Shown: positions 27,999 to 37,544 of the stretch, in pieces | Position numbering within the stretch: position 1 is the stretch's first letter | How the letters are laid out: each line of letters opens with the position of its first letter | Source of the DNA: an uncultured Bacteroidales bacterium | GTDB taxonomy: Bacteria; Bacteroidota; Bacteroidia; Bacteroidales; JAUNSR01 | Assembly (NCBI GenBank): GCA_947074145.1 | Contig: CAMTOJ010000005.1 | Location: forward strand, 62,001-126,000 | Direction of reading: 5' to 3' | Length of the DNA stretch: 64,000 bases | Notes under the pieces: generated by a model | What the model saw: only the letters and a program-made list of their open reading frames with translations | The model's database searches: none | What the model was told of the DNA's origin: nothing | Translations under genes and position numbers: made by a program

Positions 27999-30900
27999 AT
28001 GTCAACAAAAGTGCGTTATTTCCTCGCCGCAGTTTTCCTTACTATTTCTTTCGTTTCAAATGCTCAGGTCACGACATCCTCAATGTTCGGTAGTATCAGA
28101 GATAAAGAAAAAGAGCCGATTATCGGAGCAAATGTCCAGGCTTTACATGAGCCGTCAGGTACACGTTACGGAACAGTTACCAATTTTGACGGAAAGTTTA
28201 CAATTCAAGGCATGCGTGCCGGTGGTCCATACAGGGTTGAAATATCCTATATAGGTTATTCAACAGAGATCATCACTGATATCCAATTGTCTTTAGGTGA
28301 CTCTTATCCTTTGAATATAGACATGACGGAAGCTTCAGAATTGCTTGATGAAATTGTTGTTTCGGCAAAAGCCGGGATGTCAAACAATGGAGCGGCAATG
28401 CGATTTGGTGCTAATGATATTCAGAAACTGCCAACAGTTAGCAGAAGTATCGGAGATGTAACAAGGATGAATCCTTTAGTTAGTGTTTCAAATTCAGGAG
28501 CTATGTCTTTTGCCGGTACAAGTAATCGTTACAACAGTTTTCAGGTTGACGGTGCGATGAATAATGATGCATTCGGTTTGGCAGCAAACGGACAAAACGG
28601 AGGTCAGGCAGGTACAAATCCTATCTCAATCGAAACGGTTGATCAGATACAGGTAAACGTAGCGCCTTTCGACGTACGCCAGTCAGGTTTTACAGGAGGA
28701 GCGATCAATGCCATCACAAAATCGGGAACAAATGACTTTCATGCTTCTGCTTACTTCTTTGGAAATAATCAAAGTATTATTGGAGATAAATATATACTTC
28801 CTAATGGAAATCTGAGTAAGCCTTATACCGAACAATCGGAATATACTTACGGAGCTACAGTTGGAGGACCAATTATCAAAAATAAATTGTTCTTCTTCGC
28901 CAATTATGAAAAAGCAAATAAAGAGTATCCAAATACTAATAAGATAGGAGGCGAATCGTCGAATATTGATGTGGAAACAGCAAATGAAGTACTTGCTTTC
29001 ATGCGCGACAATTATGGATATACAGGAAACTTCGATGCTAATAAGATTTTCTCTAAATCAGATAAAGCAGGTTTCAAACTTAACTGGAATGTTAATGACA
29101 ATCATCAGGCATCTGTTCGTTGGAGTTATGTAAATGCTTCCCAGCTTTCAGGTACAGGAACAGCCAATAATCTTTACTCTTCAGATCAGGGATATGAGTT
29201 CAATTCTAAAACAAACTCCGTGATCGCTGAACTTCAATCAAAATTATCACAAAATTTAAGCAACGAGCTTCGCGCTTCTTATGTAAGAGTAAGAGACGGC
29301 CGTAATGTGGGTGATCCTTTCCCATATATCAGAATCAGTCTTGGTAGTGACCAGTTTATAAGTCTTGGAAATGATAGATCATCTATGGCAAATACACTTG
29401 ACCAGGATATCGTTACATTAACAGACAATCTTACCCTTCTTTTAGGTTCTCATACATTGACATTCGGAACACATAACGAGTTCTACACTTTCAAGAATCT
29501 TTTCATTCAGGATCTTTATGGAGCTTATTATTATAATGATAAGAATGGTAATGGTTCCGGTCTTGACGAATTCTACGAAGGTATCATAGATAACTACCGT
29601 TTCCAACAGGCAAATAAAGATGTTACCGGAAGAGCTGATTGGGCACCACGCTTTGGTGCGGTTCAACTTGGTTTCTATGCTCAGGATAACTGGCAAGTAA
29701 CTCCACGCTTTAATCTTACATACGGATTAAGAGCAGATATACCTTTGTTTGTAGATACTCCTACTGAAAATGTGGCATTTAATGAAATAGCACAAAAAAG
29801 AGGATGGAATGTAAAAACAAATCAAAAAATAAGCAGCCGACCTCTTTGGTCTCCACGTGCAGGATTCCGTTTTAGAGCAACCGACAATCTTATATTAAGA
29901 GGAGGTGCCGGTATCTTTACAGGACGTATTCCTTTCGTTTGGTTGGGTAATAGCTTTACTTATACAGGTCTTCAGTATCAGACATACAATATAACAAAAG
30001 GGGACCTTAATCCTATATATGATCCGAATCCGGATAAACAGGCAGCTAACGTAGTTGGTGCAACCGAAGGTTCTCAACAGGTAAATGTTTTCAGTGATGA
30101 TTTCAAATTCTCACAAAGTGCACGTTTTAATCTTGCATTAGAATACAATTTGCCGGGAGATATCAAATGGACAGTAGAGGGTCTTTACTCTAAGACAATG
30201 AACGATATTGTTTATAAGAATCTTGCTTACGAAAAAACAGATGAAACACTTAGCAGCAAGCATGATCTTTCTTTCGACAATCGTCCACTTTTCCAAAAGA
30301 TAACAGATGATGGTGTAGGTGCCTATTCAAATATCTATGAATTGAGTAATACAAACAAAGGTTATTCATATAACTTTTCTACAAGACTTGAGAAGAGCTT
30401 TGCATTTGGTCTTGACCTTATGGCTTCATACTCTTACACTCAGTCGAAATCTGTAAACTCAGGCTCTTCATCAGTTGCTGAATCAAACTGGAGATATAAC
30501 TATACTACAAACAATCCGAACAATCCTGAATTAGGTTTCTCTGCTTACAATCGTCCTCACAGCGTAAAAGTAGCAGCTACCTATAATAAGACATGGTTGA
30601 AAAACTATGAGACAACTATAAGTCTTATCTATACAGGTGAAAGCGGTGATCCATATTCTGTTTATTTGAACGGTGACCTTAATGGTGACGGAGCTAATGG
30701 AAACGACCTTATGTTTATCTTTACTGATGCTCAAATCGACGAATTACAAGGTAAAAATCTTATTTCTGCCGAGCATGCAGAGGGTCTTAAAGGTTGGTTA
30801 GGAAATGACCACTATATGAAGAACAATCGTGGTAAATATTTCGAAAGATACGCTGCAAATAAGCCTTTCGAACACCACTTCGACCTTCATATCGCACAAG

Positions 30901-31148
30901 CATTCAAAATTAAATCAGGAAAAAATACTCATAAACTTGAGCTTTCTTTTGATATTATGAATGTTGGTAATCTTCTTAATAAGGAGTGGGGTAGAGTATA
31001 TGGAGGTAACCAATATTTTTCACCTGTATCATACAATACAAGAACAGGAGTATATACTTTCAACGGTGGTGCTGATTATGAGAAATTCAGCTACTCAGAC
31101 TACTACTCTCGCTGGAGAGGCCAGGTGGGTGTGAAATATACATTCTAA
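27999..31148 (+). CDS. Oar-like TonB-dependent receptor with carboxypeptidase-regulatory-like N-terminal domain
   Basis: A 1049-residue outer-membrane protein. The signal peptide ends at SNAQ. Residues about 27-115 form a CarboxypepD_reg-like domain (SMFGSIRDKEKEPIIGANV), then a plug (EIVVSAKAG; PFDVRQSGFTGGAINAITKSGTN) and a large beta-barrel ending GQVGVKYTF with C-terminal Phe. The Oar subgroup is linked in Myxococcus and Bacteroidota to protein secretion or development rather than small-ligand uptake; some members import T9SS- or protease-related cargo. It follows the giant T9SS protein by 303 bp with its own promoter, so a functional link is possible but unproven. Confidence 0.9.
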   Translation: MSTKVRYFLAAVFLTISFVSNAQVTTSSMFGSIRDKEKEPIIGANVQALHEPSGTRYGTVTNFDGKFTIQGMRAGGPYRVEISYIGYSTEIITDIQLSLGDSYPLNIDMTEASELLDEIVVSAKAGMSNNGAAMRFGANDIQKLPTVSRSIGDVTRMNPLVSVSNSGAMSFAGTSNRYNSFQVDGAMNNDAFGLAANGQNGGQAGTNPISIETVDQIQVNVAPFDVRQSGFTGGAINAITKSGTNDFHASAYFFGNNQSIIGDKYILPNGNLSKPYTEQSEYTYGATVGGPIIKNKLFFFANYEKANKEYPNTNKIGGESSNIDVETANEVLAFMRDNYGYTGNFDANKIFSKSDKAGFKLNWNVNDNHQASVRWSYVNASQLSGTGTANNLYSSDQGYEFNSKTNSVIAELQSKLSQNLSNELRASYVRVRDGRNVGDPFPYIRISLGSDQFISLGNDRSSMANTLDQDIVTLTDNLTLLLGSHTLTFGTHNEFYTFKNLFIQDLYGAYYYNDKNGNGSGLDEFYEGIIDNYRFQQANKDVTGRADWAPRFGAVQLGFYAQDNWQVTPRFNLTYGLRADIPLFVDTPTENVAFNEIAQKRGWNVKTNQKISSRPLWSPRAGFRFRATDNLILRGGAGIFTGRIPFVWLGNSFTYTGLQYQTYNITKGDLNPIYDPNPDKQAANVVGATEGSQQVNVFSDDFKFSQSARFNLALEYNLPGDIKWTVEGLYSKTMNDIVYKNLAYEKTDETLSSKHDLSFDNRPLFQKITDDGVGAYSNIYELSNTNKGYSYNFSTRLEKSFAFGLDLMASYSYTQSKSVNSGSSSVAESNWRYNYTTNNPNNPELGFSAYNRPHSVKVAATYNKTWLKNYETTISLIYTGESGDPYSVYLNGDLNGDGANGNDLMFIFTDAQIDELQGKNLISAEHAEGLKGWLGNDHYMKNNRGKYFERYAANKPFEHHFDLHIAQAFKIKSGKNTHKLELSFDIMNVGNLLNKEWGRVYGGNQYFSPVSYNTRTGVYTFNGGADYEKFSYSDYYSRWRGQVGVKYTF

Positions 31149-31200
31149 GAGATATAAATTATCCGACAAGAATAAAAACATTTGTAACGGATTAAAAAAG

Positions 31201-31243
31201 AGAATCCCGAAAGTTTTAAATATAACTTTCGGGATTCTTTTGT
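31201..31243 (+). terminator. Intrinsic terminator of the Oar-like gene
   Basis: AGAATCCCGAAAGTT (31201-31215) pairs with 31224-31238 as a perfect 15-bp stem with an 8-nt loop, followed by TTTTG. Confidence 0.9.
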
Positions 31244-31344
31244 TATATATAGTGAAATAAAGGTTAGTATATCGTCGATTCTTATATCAACAAATAGATT
31301 TACAGGACACGATGATATGTGTTTTTATTAATTGGTTTTCTATT

Positions 31345-31425
31345 ATCCTTGCAGGATTTTTAATGACACCTTGCAAGGTGTTGATTCAAACCGTGCTGGT
31401 TTTTAAATAACACCTTGCAAGGTGT
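31345..31425. repeat. Array of four short palindromes with 22-bp period
   Basis: Centres lie near 31351, 31373, 31395 and 31417. Units 2 and 4 (31366-31381 and 31410-31425) are the perfect 16-nt palindrome ACACCTTGCAAGGTGT. Unit 1 (ATCCTTGCAGGAT) and unit 3 (AAACCGTGCTGGTTT) are different sequences but still palindromic, so symmetry is kept by compensating changes. Spacers are about 6-7 nt. The array lies between two convergent genes, and a related one is at 59530. Confidence 0.9.
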
Positions 31426-31507
31426 AGGAAAATTATTCCTGTAAAAATGGATTTTTAAAATATATTTAAATGTATAATAACGGGATTATTAAATCATAAT
31501 TAAAAGA

Positions 31508-31536
31508 AATGAGCTCGGTGTAATTCCGAGCTCATT
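31508..31536 (-). terminator. Terminator of the histidine kinase gene
   Basis: AATGAGCTCGG (31508-31518) pairs with CCGAGCTCATT (31526-31536). Read on the minus strand it is followed by a T-rich run, and it lies about 40 nt past the kinase stop codon. Confidence 0.75.
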
Positions 31537-31575
31537 CATGTATATAAAAGATATAAGACGATAATATATTCATAA

Positions 31576-33543
31576 TTAAACAGCCGTAATATCTAAATTC
31601 TTTTTCTGTAGTTTTACAGTAGCAGGAGAGAAGTCTTTTTTATCAGTAGAAACATTATATGGCAACCAGCACCAGAACTTGCTACCTTTGTTTATTTCTG
31701 ACTCAAAACCGGTTTTACCTCCCACAGCCTCTGCAAGCGCCATACAAATTGATAATCCCAAACCGCTTCCCTGAGCGAAGGTATCCACCTTTTCAAACCT
31801 GTTGAATACTTTCGGATGATGTTCTTCTGCTATTCCTATACCTGTATCTTCAACATACATATAAACGCCATTATTCATATCATGGTAGCCCAGTGTTATT
31901 TTACCGCTCTTAGTAAATTTAATAGCATTCGAAAGATAGTTTGATAAGATTTGGCTAAGTCGTTTGGGATCCATCCATATATATATGTTTTTTTGAGGTA
32001 TGTCAAGTATGAACTCTACATTAGGATCAACACGAAATTTAAAGCTTGAATATTCATTTTGAAAAAGGTTATTAAGGGGAATTTGTTCCATATGAAAATC
32101 AAGTGATCCGGCTTCTATTTTTGAAAGATCAAGCAGATCGTTGATTATATTGAGAAGTAGATTATTATTGGTATTGATAATATCTCCAAATTGTTTTCTT
32201 TCTTCATGTTCTTCTGAGTCGATAAGCATATCGGAGAATCCGACAATAGCATTTAAAGGTGTCCTGATTTCATGGCTCATATTTGCAAGAAATGCAGTTT
32301 TAAGTTTTTCAGATTGTTCTGCTTTTTCAAGAGCAATGAGAAGCTCTTCATGTTTTAATTTAAGTTTTTTATCTGTTATAATATATTTGGCAAATAAAAT
32401 ACAGATAAGAAAAAGTACAATTAATATAATTGTTATATAATCTTGATACTCTTTTATCTTGCTTTCTAAGGGATCATTTATTACTCGATCTGAAGGTAAC
32501 ATATAATCGGATATACCGAATTTCTTTAATTTGTCTTTATTAAAATGATATTCGCTTTTTGTTAATTGAATATCTCTTATAACCTCAGTAGAATCAAAAC
32601 AATTCATGATATTATCTGCGATGGATTCCACATTATAACCATAAGCAGGAATATATCCGCCTATTGCAACATCATTAATTCCGGTTCCCGTAAGTGAGAA
32701 AACGGGGATGTTCAAATTTGCCGGAATGATATCTCTGATTATGTTCTTGGAAAGATATAATCCATTCTTATTTATTCTCCAGGTACCTATAAGAAGTGCA
32801 GTGTTACTAGATAAATTTGTTATGCGTTCTTTAATTGTATTAATCGATTCAAAGCGACAGTCAAGAAATAAGAGATTTAAATGGGGGAATTTCTCTTTCA
32901 TCTCTTTTTTGAGAAGTGATTGAATGGCAATGCCACCGTAGGAATTATCAGATAAGAAGGCTATTTCTTTAGTATCAGGATAGAGGTGTTGTATCAATTT
33001 AATATTCCCTTCGACATCGTATTCATTTAGAAAACCACCTCGAAACTGATGATTTTCATAATCTTTCGTTACACTCAATATACTAAATTCGTTTGTTTCA
33101 TTATTATCAGGTAGTTTTAAGACGTTGTCACTTGCAAATGAAACAAAAAATGGAACGTTTCGAACTAATGTATCTTGATTGATAAACGAACACCATGCCT
33201 CTTGGCCAAGGATAAGGATTGCCTTTAAATTTTCATCATCATATTTTAAAAGGATATCTTTCATTTTCTCTTTCCAGGTACTAATATTTGAAATACCGTT
33301 ATATCCCATATCTTCAATTAAAATTCGCTCATTATGACCTTTGTCGTCAAAATATTTCTCGAGTTCTCGTGTGAATTGGGCAAATCTATAGTTATCCGGA
33401 TTATATGAAGAAAGAACCAGAAGGAAAGGGTCTACAGAAACTTTCTCTTTTTCCTGAGGAAATATAATTGTGAAATTAAACACTAACATCATAAAAAGGA
33501 TATACCGTTTTATGTTAATGAAAATACTTTTTGATCGTAACAT
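31576..33543 (-). CDS. Membrane sensor histidine kinase with periplasmic ABC-substrate-binding-like domain
   Basis: A 655-residue kinase. An N-terminal hydrophobic segment (about 12-30) is followed by a periplasmic domain (about 35-365) opening with LLVLSSYNPDNYRFAQFTRELEKYF, which resembles ABC-type periplasmic-binding folds. A transmembrane helix lies at about 373-393. Then come a short coil, a HisKA domain with NMSHEIRTPLNAIVGFSDML (phospho-acceptor His about 423) and a HATPase domain with N, G1 and G2 boxes (SNYLSNAIKF, EDTGIGI, GSGLGLSI). It ends without a receiver domain and no response regulator is adjacent, so its partner is elsewhere. The ligand is unknown. Confidence 0.9.
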   Translation of the reverse strand: MLRSKSIFINIKRYILFMMLVFNFTIIFPQEKEKVSVDPFLLVLSSYNPDNYRFAQFTRELEKYFDDKGHNERILIEDMGYNGISNISTWKEKMKDILLKYDDENLKAILILGQEAWCSFINQDTLVRNVPFFVSFASDNVLKLPDNNETNEFSILSVTKDYENHQFRGGFLNEYDVEGNIKLIQHLYPDTKEIAFLSDNSYGGIAIQSLLKKEMKEKFPHLNLLFLDCRFESINTIKERITNLSSNTALLIGTWRINKNGLYLSKNIIRDIIPANLNIPVFSLTGTGINDVAIGGYIPAYGYNVESIADNIMNCFDSTEVIRDIQLTKSEYHFNKDKLKKFGISDYMLPSDRVINDPLESKIKEYQDYITIILIVLFLICILFAKYIITDKKLKLKHEELLIALEKAEQSEKLKTAFLANMSHEIRTPLNAIVGFSDMLIDSEEHEERKQFGDIINTNNNLLLNIINDLLDLSKIEAGSLDFHMEQIPLNNLFQNEYSSFKFRVDPNVEFILDIPQKNIYIWMDPKRLSQILSNYLSNAIKFTKSGKITLGYHDMNNGVYMYVEDTGIGIAEEHHPKVFNRFEKVDTFAQGSGLGLSICMALAEAVGGKTGFESEINKGSKFWCWLPYNVSTDKKDFSPATVKLQKKNLDITAV

Positions 33544-33816
33544 TAATGTTTTATTAGGCAGATAAATAGTTTATACATTTACGCAATCGTCTAAAGTCTA
33601 TGGATAGTCTTATACAATTTATCAATATCTAAGAGAGAGCTAACAGAATTTATATTCTATACTAATCATAAATGGTTAACGAAAGTAATTATAAATTTTA
33701 TTTTCAAAGTTTTTTTTAAGTTAACTTGTGTTATTGTAAAGCGGAAGGTATTGTATAAATAGTTTTTTAAATGATAATAAAACTTATATTTCCAAAGCCA
33801 TATTGATATATTTATA

Positions 33817-34944
33817 TTATTGAGAATTTTTCCATATCTCAAGATACCTTTCTGCCACATCAATATTATTATGATGTGTTAATACATACTCTATGCTCTC
33901 CATTGAGAGGCGATCTATGGAATCCGGATTAAGAACAAGAGTTTCGAGCTTATTGTAAATATCATCTTCTTCGGGAAGAACATTTATTATAGGAAAAATA
34001 TCAGTTTCATTTATAATCTCATAATTTTCAGGTTCACCTCCACTGACAGCAATAAGTCCTTTCGACATACCAAGAAGAGCATTCATAGCAGGTGTATATG
34101 AGTAAATTTGATCGAGTATTACATCAGAACCGTCGAGCATTTTTTTGTACTCTTCAAAAGCTACCGACACTGCTTTAAGAATATTGCATTTGTCGGGATA
34201 TCTCTGGTGAAGTCGGTCAAGCGCCTTTTCCATAATATCTGTTCCTTTTACAGTGGTTCTTTCTCTAGAAATTCCTATAAAAAAATTTATTTTATTGCTC
34301 TCTCTTTTTACCTCACCTTTTTTTAATAATTCCATCTTCTCAATGTTAATACTTTCTTTGTTTATCGGGAGAGGCGCAAAAAAAGTTTTGCCCGGGAACT
34401 TGTTTATGTATGATGCATAATATTCATACAAACAACATGTTATGCCGTCGCAGTCATTGGCGATATATTTATTGAGCTTTTCTTTGTCACTTCCAATCCA
34501 GTCTTTTATCTCTTTGCGATTGTATGGAGTGTCTCTTTCTTTTCCAAAAATATTGAAATCGCAATATCTGAAAGTTTTACCATCAAGACAAGTTTTAATC
34601 CAATAGTAATCGGCACCATTTGCCCCCATGAATATCTTTTTGTTATGCTTACGCAAATATTTATAAATAAATAAATTCTTGTCTGCCTTTACGTCGAAAA
34701 AGATAGGATTTATTATTTGCACAATGTCATAACCTCTGAATCGAGGTAGAAGAGAGAGGATTTTGAGCATAAATTTAATACCACCCAATTTAGTATAGCT
34801 TTCTCTTTTTACATTAATGTCTCTTTTGTATGATTTCCAGAAATCACCATCTGAAACAACACAAACCTGATGACCGAGCTTGCGAAGACCCTCTGCCAGA
34901 GTCCAGTGAAGATTGCTGTAATCGCCGAGAAGAAGAATTTTCAT
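33817..34944 (-). CDS. Glycosyltransferase, GT4/GT-B-like
   Basis: A 375-residue cytosolic protein. The N terminus KILLLGDYSNLHWTLAEGLRKLGHQVCVVSDG is a GT-B Rossmann start. The C-terminal half has FIGISRERTTVKGTDIMEKAL and the donor-site-like segment VILDQIYSYTPAMNALLGMSKGLIAVSGGEPE, with the trailing Glu at the usual nucleotide-sugar position. It would transfer a sugar in surface glycan assembly. It lies 12 bp downstream of a GT2 gene and is co-directional, so the two form an operon. The 273 bp between it and the kinase gene hold nothing I can identify. Confidence 0.8.
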   Translation of the reverse strand: MKILLLGDYSNLHWTLAEGLRKLGHQVCVVSDGDFWKSYKRDINVKRESYTKLGGIKFMLKILSLLPRFRGYDIVQIINPIFFDVKADKNLFIYKYLRKHNKKIFMGANGADYYWIKTCLDGKTFRYCDFNIFGKERDTPYNRKEIKDWIGSDKEKLNKYIANDCDGITCCLYEYYASYINKFPGKTFFAPLPINKESINIEKMELLKKGEVKRESNKINFFIGISRERTTVKGTDIMEKALDRLHQRYPDKCNILKAVSVAFEEYKKMLDGSDVILDQIYSYTPAMNALLGMSKGLIAVSGGEPENYEIINETDIFPIINVLPEEDDIYNKLETLVLNPDSIDRLSMESIEYVLTHHNNIDVAERYLEIWKNSQ

Positions 34945-34956
34945 ATAAATCGAATT

Positions 34957-35919
34957 TTATTTTCGGATGATATTGGTATAAACAAAAATATGAGCTTTAA
35001 GCCCCAAGAGGGCAAATGGGATATTTTTGATTTTTAATTTCATACTTATTGGCATATTAAAAAGATCAACAACTGATATTGTTTTAATCGGTGTTTCTTT
35101 TATTAGAAGAGAAACCTTATCCCTCTTTTCGTTTCTTGCAATATTTATAAGGAAATTGATTATTTCAAGTGAATATTTATCTCTTTGTTTCAATAGTTTT
35201 TTATTATTGTCGATAATCTTATATATCTCAATAGCTGAATAATAAAGATTGTAAAATGACGTTAGAGATAAAGATGTGGTAATCGAACCGTCTCTTTTAT
35301 AATAGAAGTATTCTCCTAAGGAAGAGAATCGGAAAACATGCGATTTTTTTACAATTTCGGGTATTGTATAAATATCTTCGAAAGTCTTCCCTTCCGGAAA
35401 CTCTATTTCGGAAAACAGAGTTCGACGAAATATCTTGTTGCAAGCATAGTTGTGAATATGTCCCTCATTTCTTATCCATAGATCAAAAAGGGAATCTTCT
35501 GATTTAAGGGTGTTATCGATGAAGGTCAGTTTTCTTTCAAAAGGGGAGCCATAGAACTCTCGAATTGGAAATTCCAGTATATCTATTTCGGGGTTTTCTT
35601 TTATTATGTCGACATTGAGTTGATAAGTATCCGGAGCTATTGTATCGTCTGAATCAAGAAACGTTATATATCTGCCAGTTGCAACTTTGATTCCTGTATT
35701 TCTTGCACCGCTTAAACCTTTGTTGTTTTGGGATATAAAAATAATTCGAGGGTCTTTAAAATTAAGACATATTTCAGCGCTCTTATCTTTGCTTCCGTCG
35801 TTAACTATTATAAGTTCGAAATCACGGAAGTTTTGATTTAAGACAGACTCAATGGCGGAAGAAACAAATTCCTCGACATTGTAAACAGGCATAATAATAG
35901 AAAGAAACGGATTTAGCAT
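34957..35919 (-). CDS. Glycosyltransferase family 2
   Basis: A 320-residue GT-A enzyme from the ATG at 35919 (MLNPFLSIIMPVYN). An upstream GTG at 35940 is in frame but would almost coincide with the transcription start predicted from the TATCTTTG element at 35949-35956. The GT2 core has IMPVYNVEEFVSSAIESVL, LIIVNDGSKDKS, GLSGARNTGIKVATG and the metal-binding TFLDSDDT motif. The C-terminal ~120 residues are helical, as in capsule and LPS transferases. It is first in a two-gene unit with the GT4-like enzyme. Confidence 0.9.
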   Translation of the reverse strand: MLNPFLSIIMPVYNVEEFVSSAIESVLNQNFRDFELIIVNDGSKDKSAEICLNFKDPRIIFISQNNKGLSGARNTGIKVATGRYITFLDSDDTIAPDTYQLNVDIIKENPEIDILEFPIREFYGSPFERKLTFIDNTLKSEDSLFDLWIRNEGHIHNYACNKIFRRTLFSEIEFPEGKTFEDIYTIPEIVKKSHVFRFSSLGEYFYYKRDGSITTSLSLTSFYNLYYSAIEIYKIIDNNKKLLKQRDKYSLEIINFLINIARNEKRDKVSLLIKETPIKTISVVDLFNMPISMKLKIKNIPFALLGLKAHIFVYTNIIRK

Positions 35920-35948
35920 AGTGTTTGTCAAGATTATCACCTCTTTTG

Positions 35949-35997
35949 CAAAGATAAAAGGATTGTTTTCATAAGATGGTGCAAAAGAGTATATTTG
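35949..35997. promoter_or_regulatory. Divergent promoter pair for the glycan-assembly genes
   Basis: CAAAGATA at 35949-35956 reads TATCTTTG on the minus strand, and TATATTTG lies at 35990-35997 on the + strand. Both fit TAnnTTTG and point away from each other toward the GT2 gene (minus) and the flippase gene (plus). Confidence 0.55.
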
Positions 35998-36026
35998 TTA
36001 TAAAATGATTATTTCAAAAGTTTGTC

Positions 36027-37538
36027 ATGGATGCCCAAAGTGCTGAAAATATAAAAAAAGATGAACCTCAAGAGGGGAAACAATATCGGGATATATTGAA
36101 ATATACCGGTATTTTCGGCGGAGTGCAAGGTTTAAATATGCTTGCGGGTCTTGTGCGAAACAAATTGACAGCAATTATTCTGGGTACTTCGGGCTATGGT
36201 TATATATCGATTTATAACTCTGCCATTTCACTGATCAATAATTCCACTAATCTCGGAATCTCTTTTTCTTCTATCAAAAATTTATCTCATATATATCATA
36301 ATGAAGGTGAATCAGCAGCCAAAGAGTATGTTTCAGTTATAAGATTCTGGAGTTTCCTTGCTTCATTTACCGGGATTATAGTGTGTTTCCTTCTTGCCGG
36401 ATATTTTAGTAATCTGACTTTCGAAAGTGATGAATTTACTAATGATTTCAGACTTTTATCTCTTGTTGTGGGATTGACAACGTTTTCCGCATGTGAACTT
36501 TCTATTTTAAAAGCGACAAGGCGAATCTCAGATGTTGCCAGAATATCATTAATGGGGGCAGTCGGATCTGTATTTATAGTTGTACCTATATATTATTTGC
36601 TGAATGAAAAGGGCATAGTGCCTGCTCTTTTGGCTCTTGCTACCTGGATAGCCTGTATTACCTCTTATTATACATTTAGTATATATCCGTTTGAAAAAGG
36701 TATTTTCTCAAAATTGAACTTTAAAAAGGGATTATCTCTTTTGAAACTCGGAATATCATTTATAATTGCGGGAATTTTTGGCTCTGGAGCTGAGTATCTT
36801 ATTAGAGCATATATCACGAAGACGGGAACAATTGATGATGTCGGTTTGTATAATGCCGGTTTTGCAATAAGTGTTACTTATATGGGTATGATATTTGTTG
36901 CAATGGAGAATGATTATTTTCCGAAACTATCATCTTTGAGCGAAAAAACAAAGGAAAGAAACGTGCTGATGAATAATCAGATAGAGATAGCTATATGGCT
37001 TATTTCTCCAATGATTGCAGGTTTATTGTTGTTCATGCCCATTATATTACCGCTTCTTTATAGTGGTAAATTTCTGCCCGCTCAAGATATGATATTATGG
37101 ACCTCTTTATTTATGTTTTTCAAAGCTCTCGTTCTTCCTGTTGCTTATCTGACACTAGCAAAGGGAGAATCTGTTGTTTATATGATACTTCAACTTATTT
37201 ACGATATCTTTTTTGTAGGTGTATCATTTATACTGTATAATTTATTTGGCTTAAAAGGTCTTGGAATGTCGATATCGTTGTCATGCTTTTTTGATATAAT
37301 ACTTAATTGGGGTTATTCATATTGGAAATACGGTTTTAAAGGTTCAAAGCGTACTCTAATTGCAAGCATTGTGATGTTTCCTATGATTTGTAGTATGATG
37401 TTAATATTAAACTATGGCAGAACTATTTACACATTGATCCCGGCCTCAATTTTAGCAATTATAATATCCGTGATCTCCTTTTATTTTCTTAATAAAAGAA
37501 CCGGACTTGTAGAAAAGTTTTTAAAGAGAAACTCCTGA
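36027..37538 (+). CDS. Wzx-type polysaccharide flippase (MOP superfamily)
   Basis: A 503-residue inner-membrane protein with about 14 predicted hydrophobic segments. After a charged cytosolic N terminus (about 1-28) comes ILKYTGIFGGVQGLNMLAGLVRNKLTAIILG, characteristic of O-antigen translocases. Loops with conserved Arg (LIRAYITKTG) and the paired six-plus-helix halves fit the MATE/MOP fold. It would flip lipid-linked oligosaccharide to the periplasmic face. It lies 6 bp upstream of a GT2 gene, and divergent GT genes lie behind it. No polymerase or ligase is in the window. Confidence 0.9.
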   Translation: MDAQSAENIKKDEPQEGKQYRDILKYTGIFGGVQGLNMLAGLVRNKLTAIILGTSGYGYISIYNSAISLINNSTNLGISFSSIKNLSHIYHNEGESAAKEYVSVIRFWSFLASFTGIIVCFLLAGYFSNLTFESDEFTNDFRLLSLVVGLTTFSACELSILKATRRISDVARISLMGAVGSVFIVVPIYYLLNEKGIVPALLALATWIACITSYYTFSIYPFEKGIFSKLNFKKGLSLLKLGISFIIAGIFGSGAEYLIRAYITKTGTIDDVGLYNAGFAISVTYMGMIFVAMENDYFPKLSSLSEKTKERNVLMNNQIEIAIWLISPMIAGLLLFMPIILPLLYSGKFLPAQDMILWTSLFMFFKALVLPVAYLTLAKGESVVYMILQLIYDIFFVGVSFILYNLFGLKGLGMSISLSCFFDIILNWGYSYWKYGFKGSKRTLIASIVMFPMICSMMLILNYGRTIYTLIPASILAIIISVISFYFLNKRTGLVEKFLKRNS

Positions 37539-37544
37539 TAATAT

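Noticed and set aside
27952-28254. 100-residue ORF overlapping the receptor start
   Set aside because: It begins inside the promoter element and is a frame shadow of the Oar-like gene, which has a clear signal peptide in its own frame.
31345-31425. CRISPR array
   Set aside because: Units are 16-nt palindromes with 6-nt spacers; there are no unique spacers of CRISPR length and no cas genes.
33666-33863. 65-residue minus-strand ORF
   Set aside because: It overlaps the end of the glycosyltransferase gene and is low-complexity AT-rich sequence.
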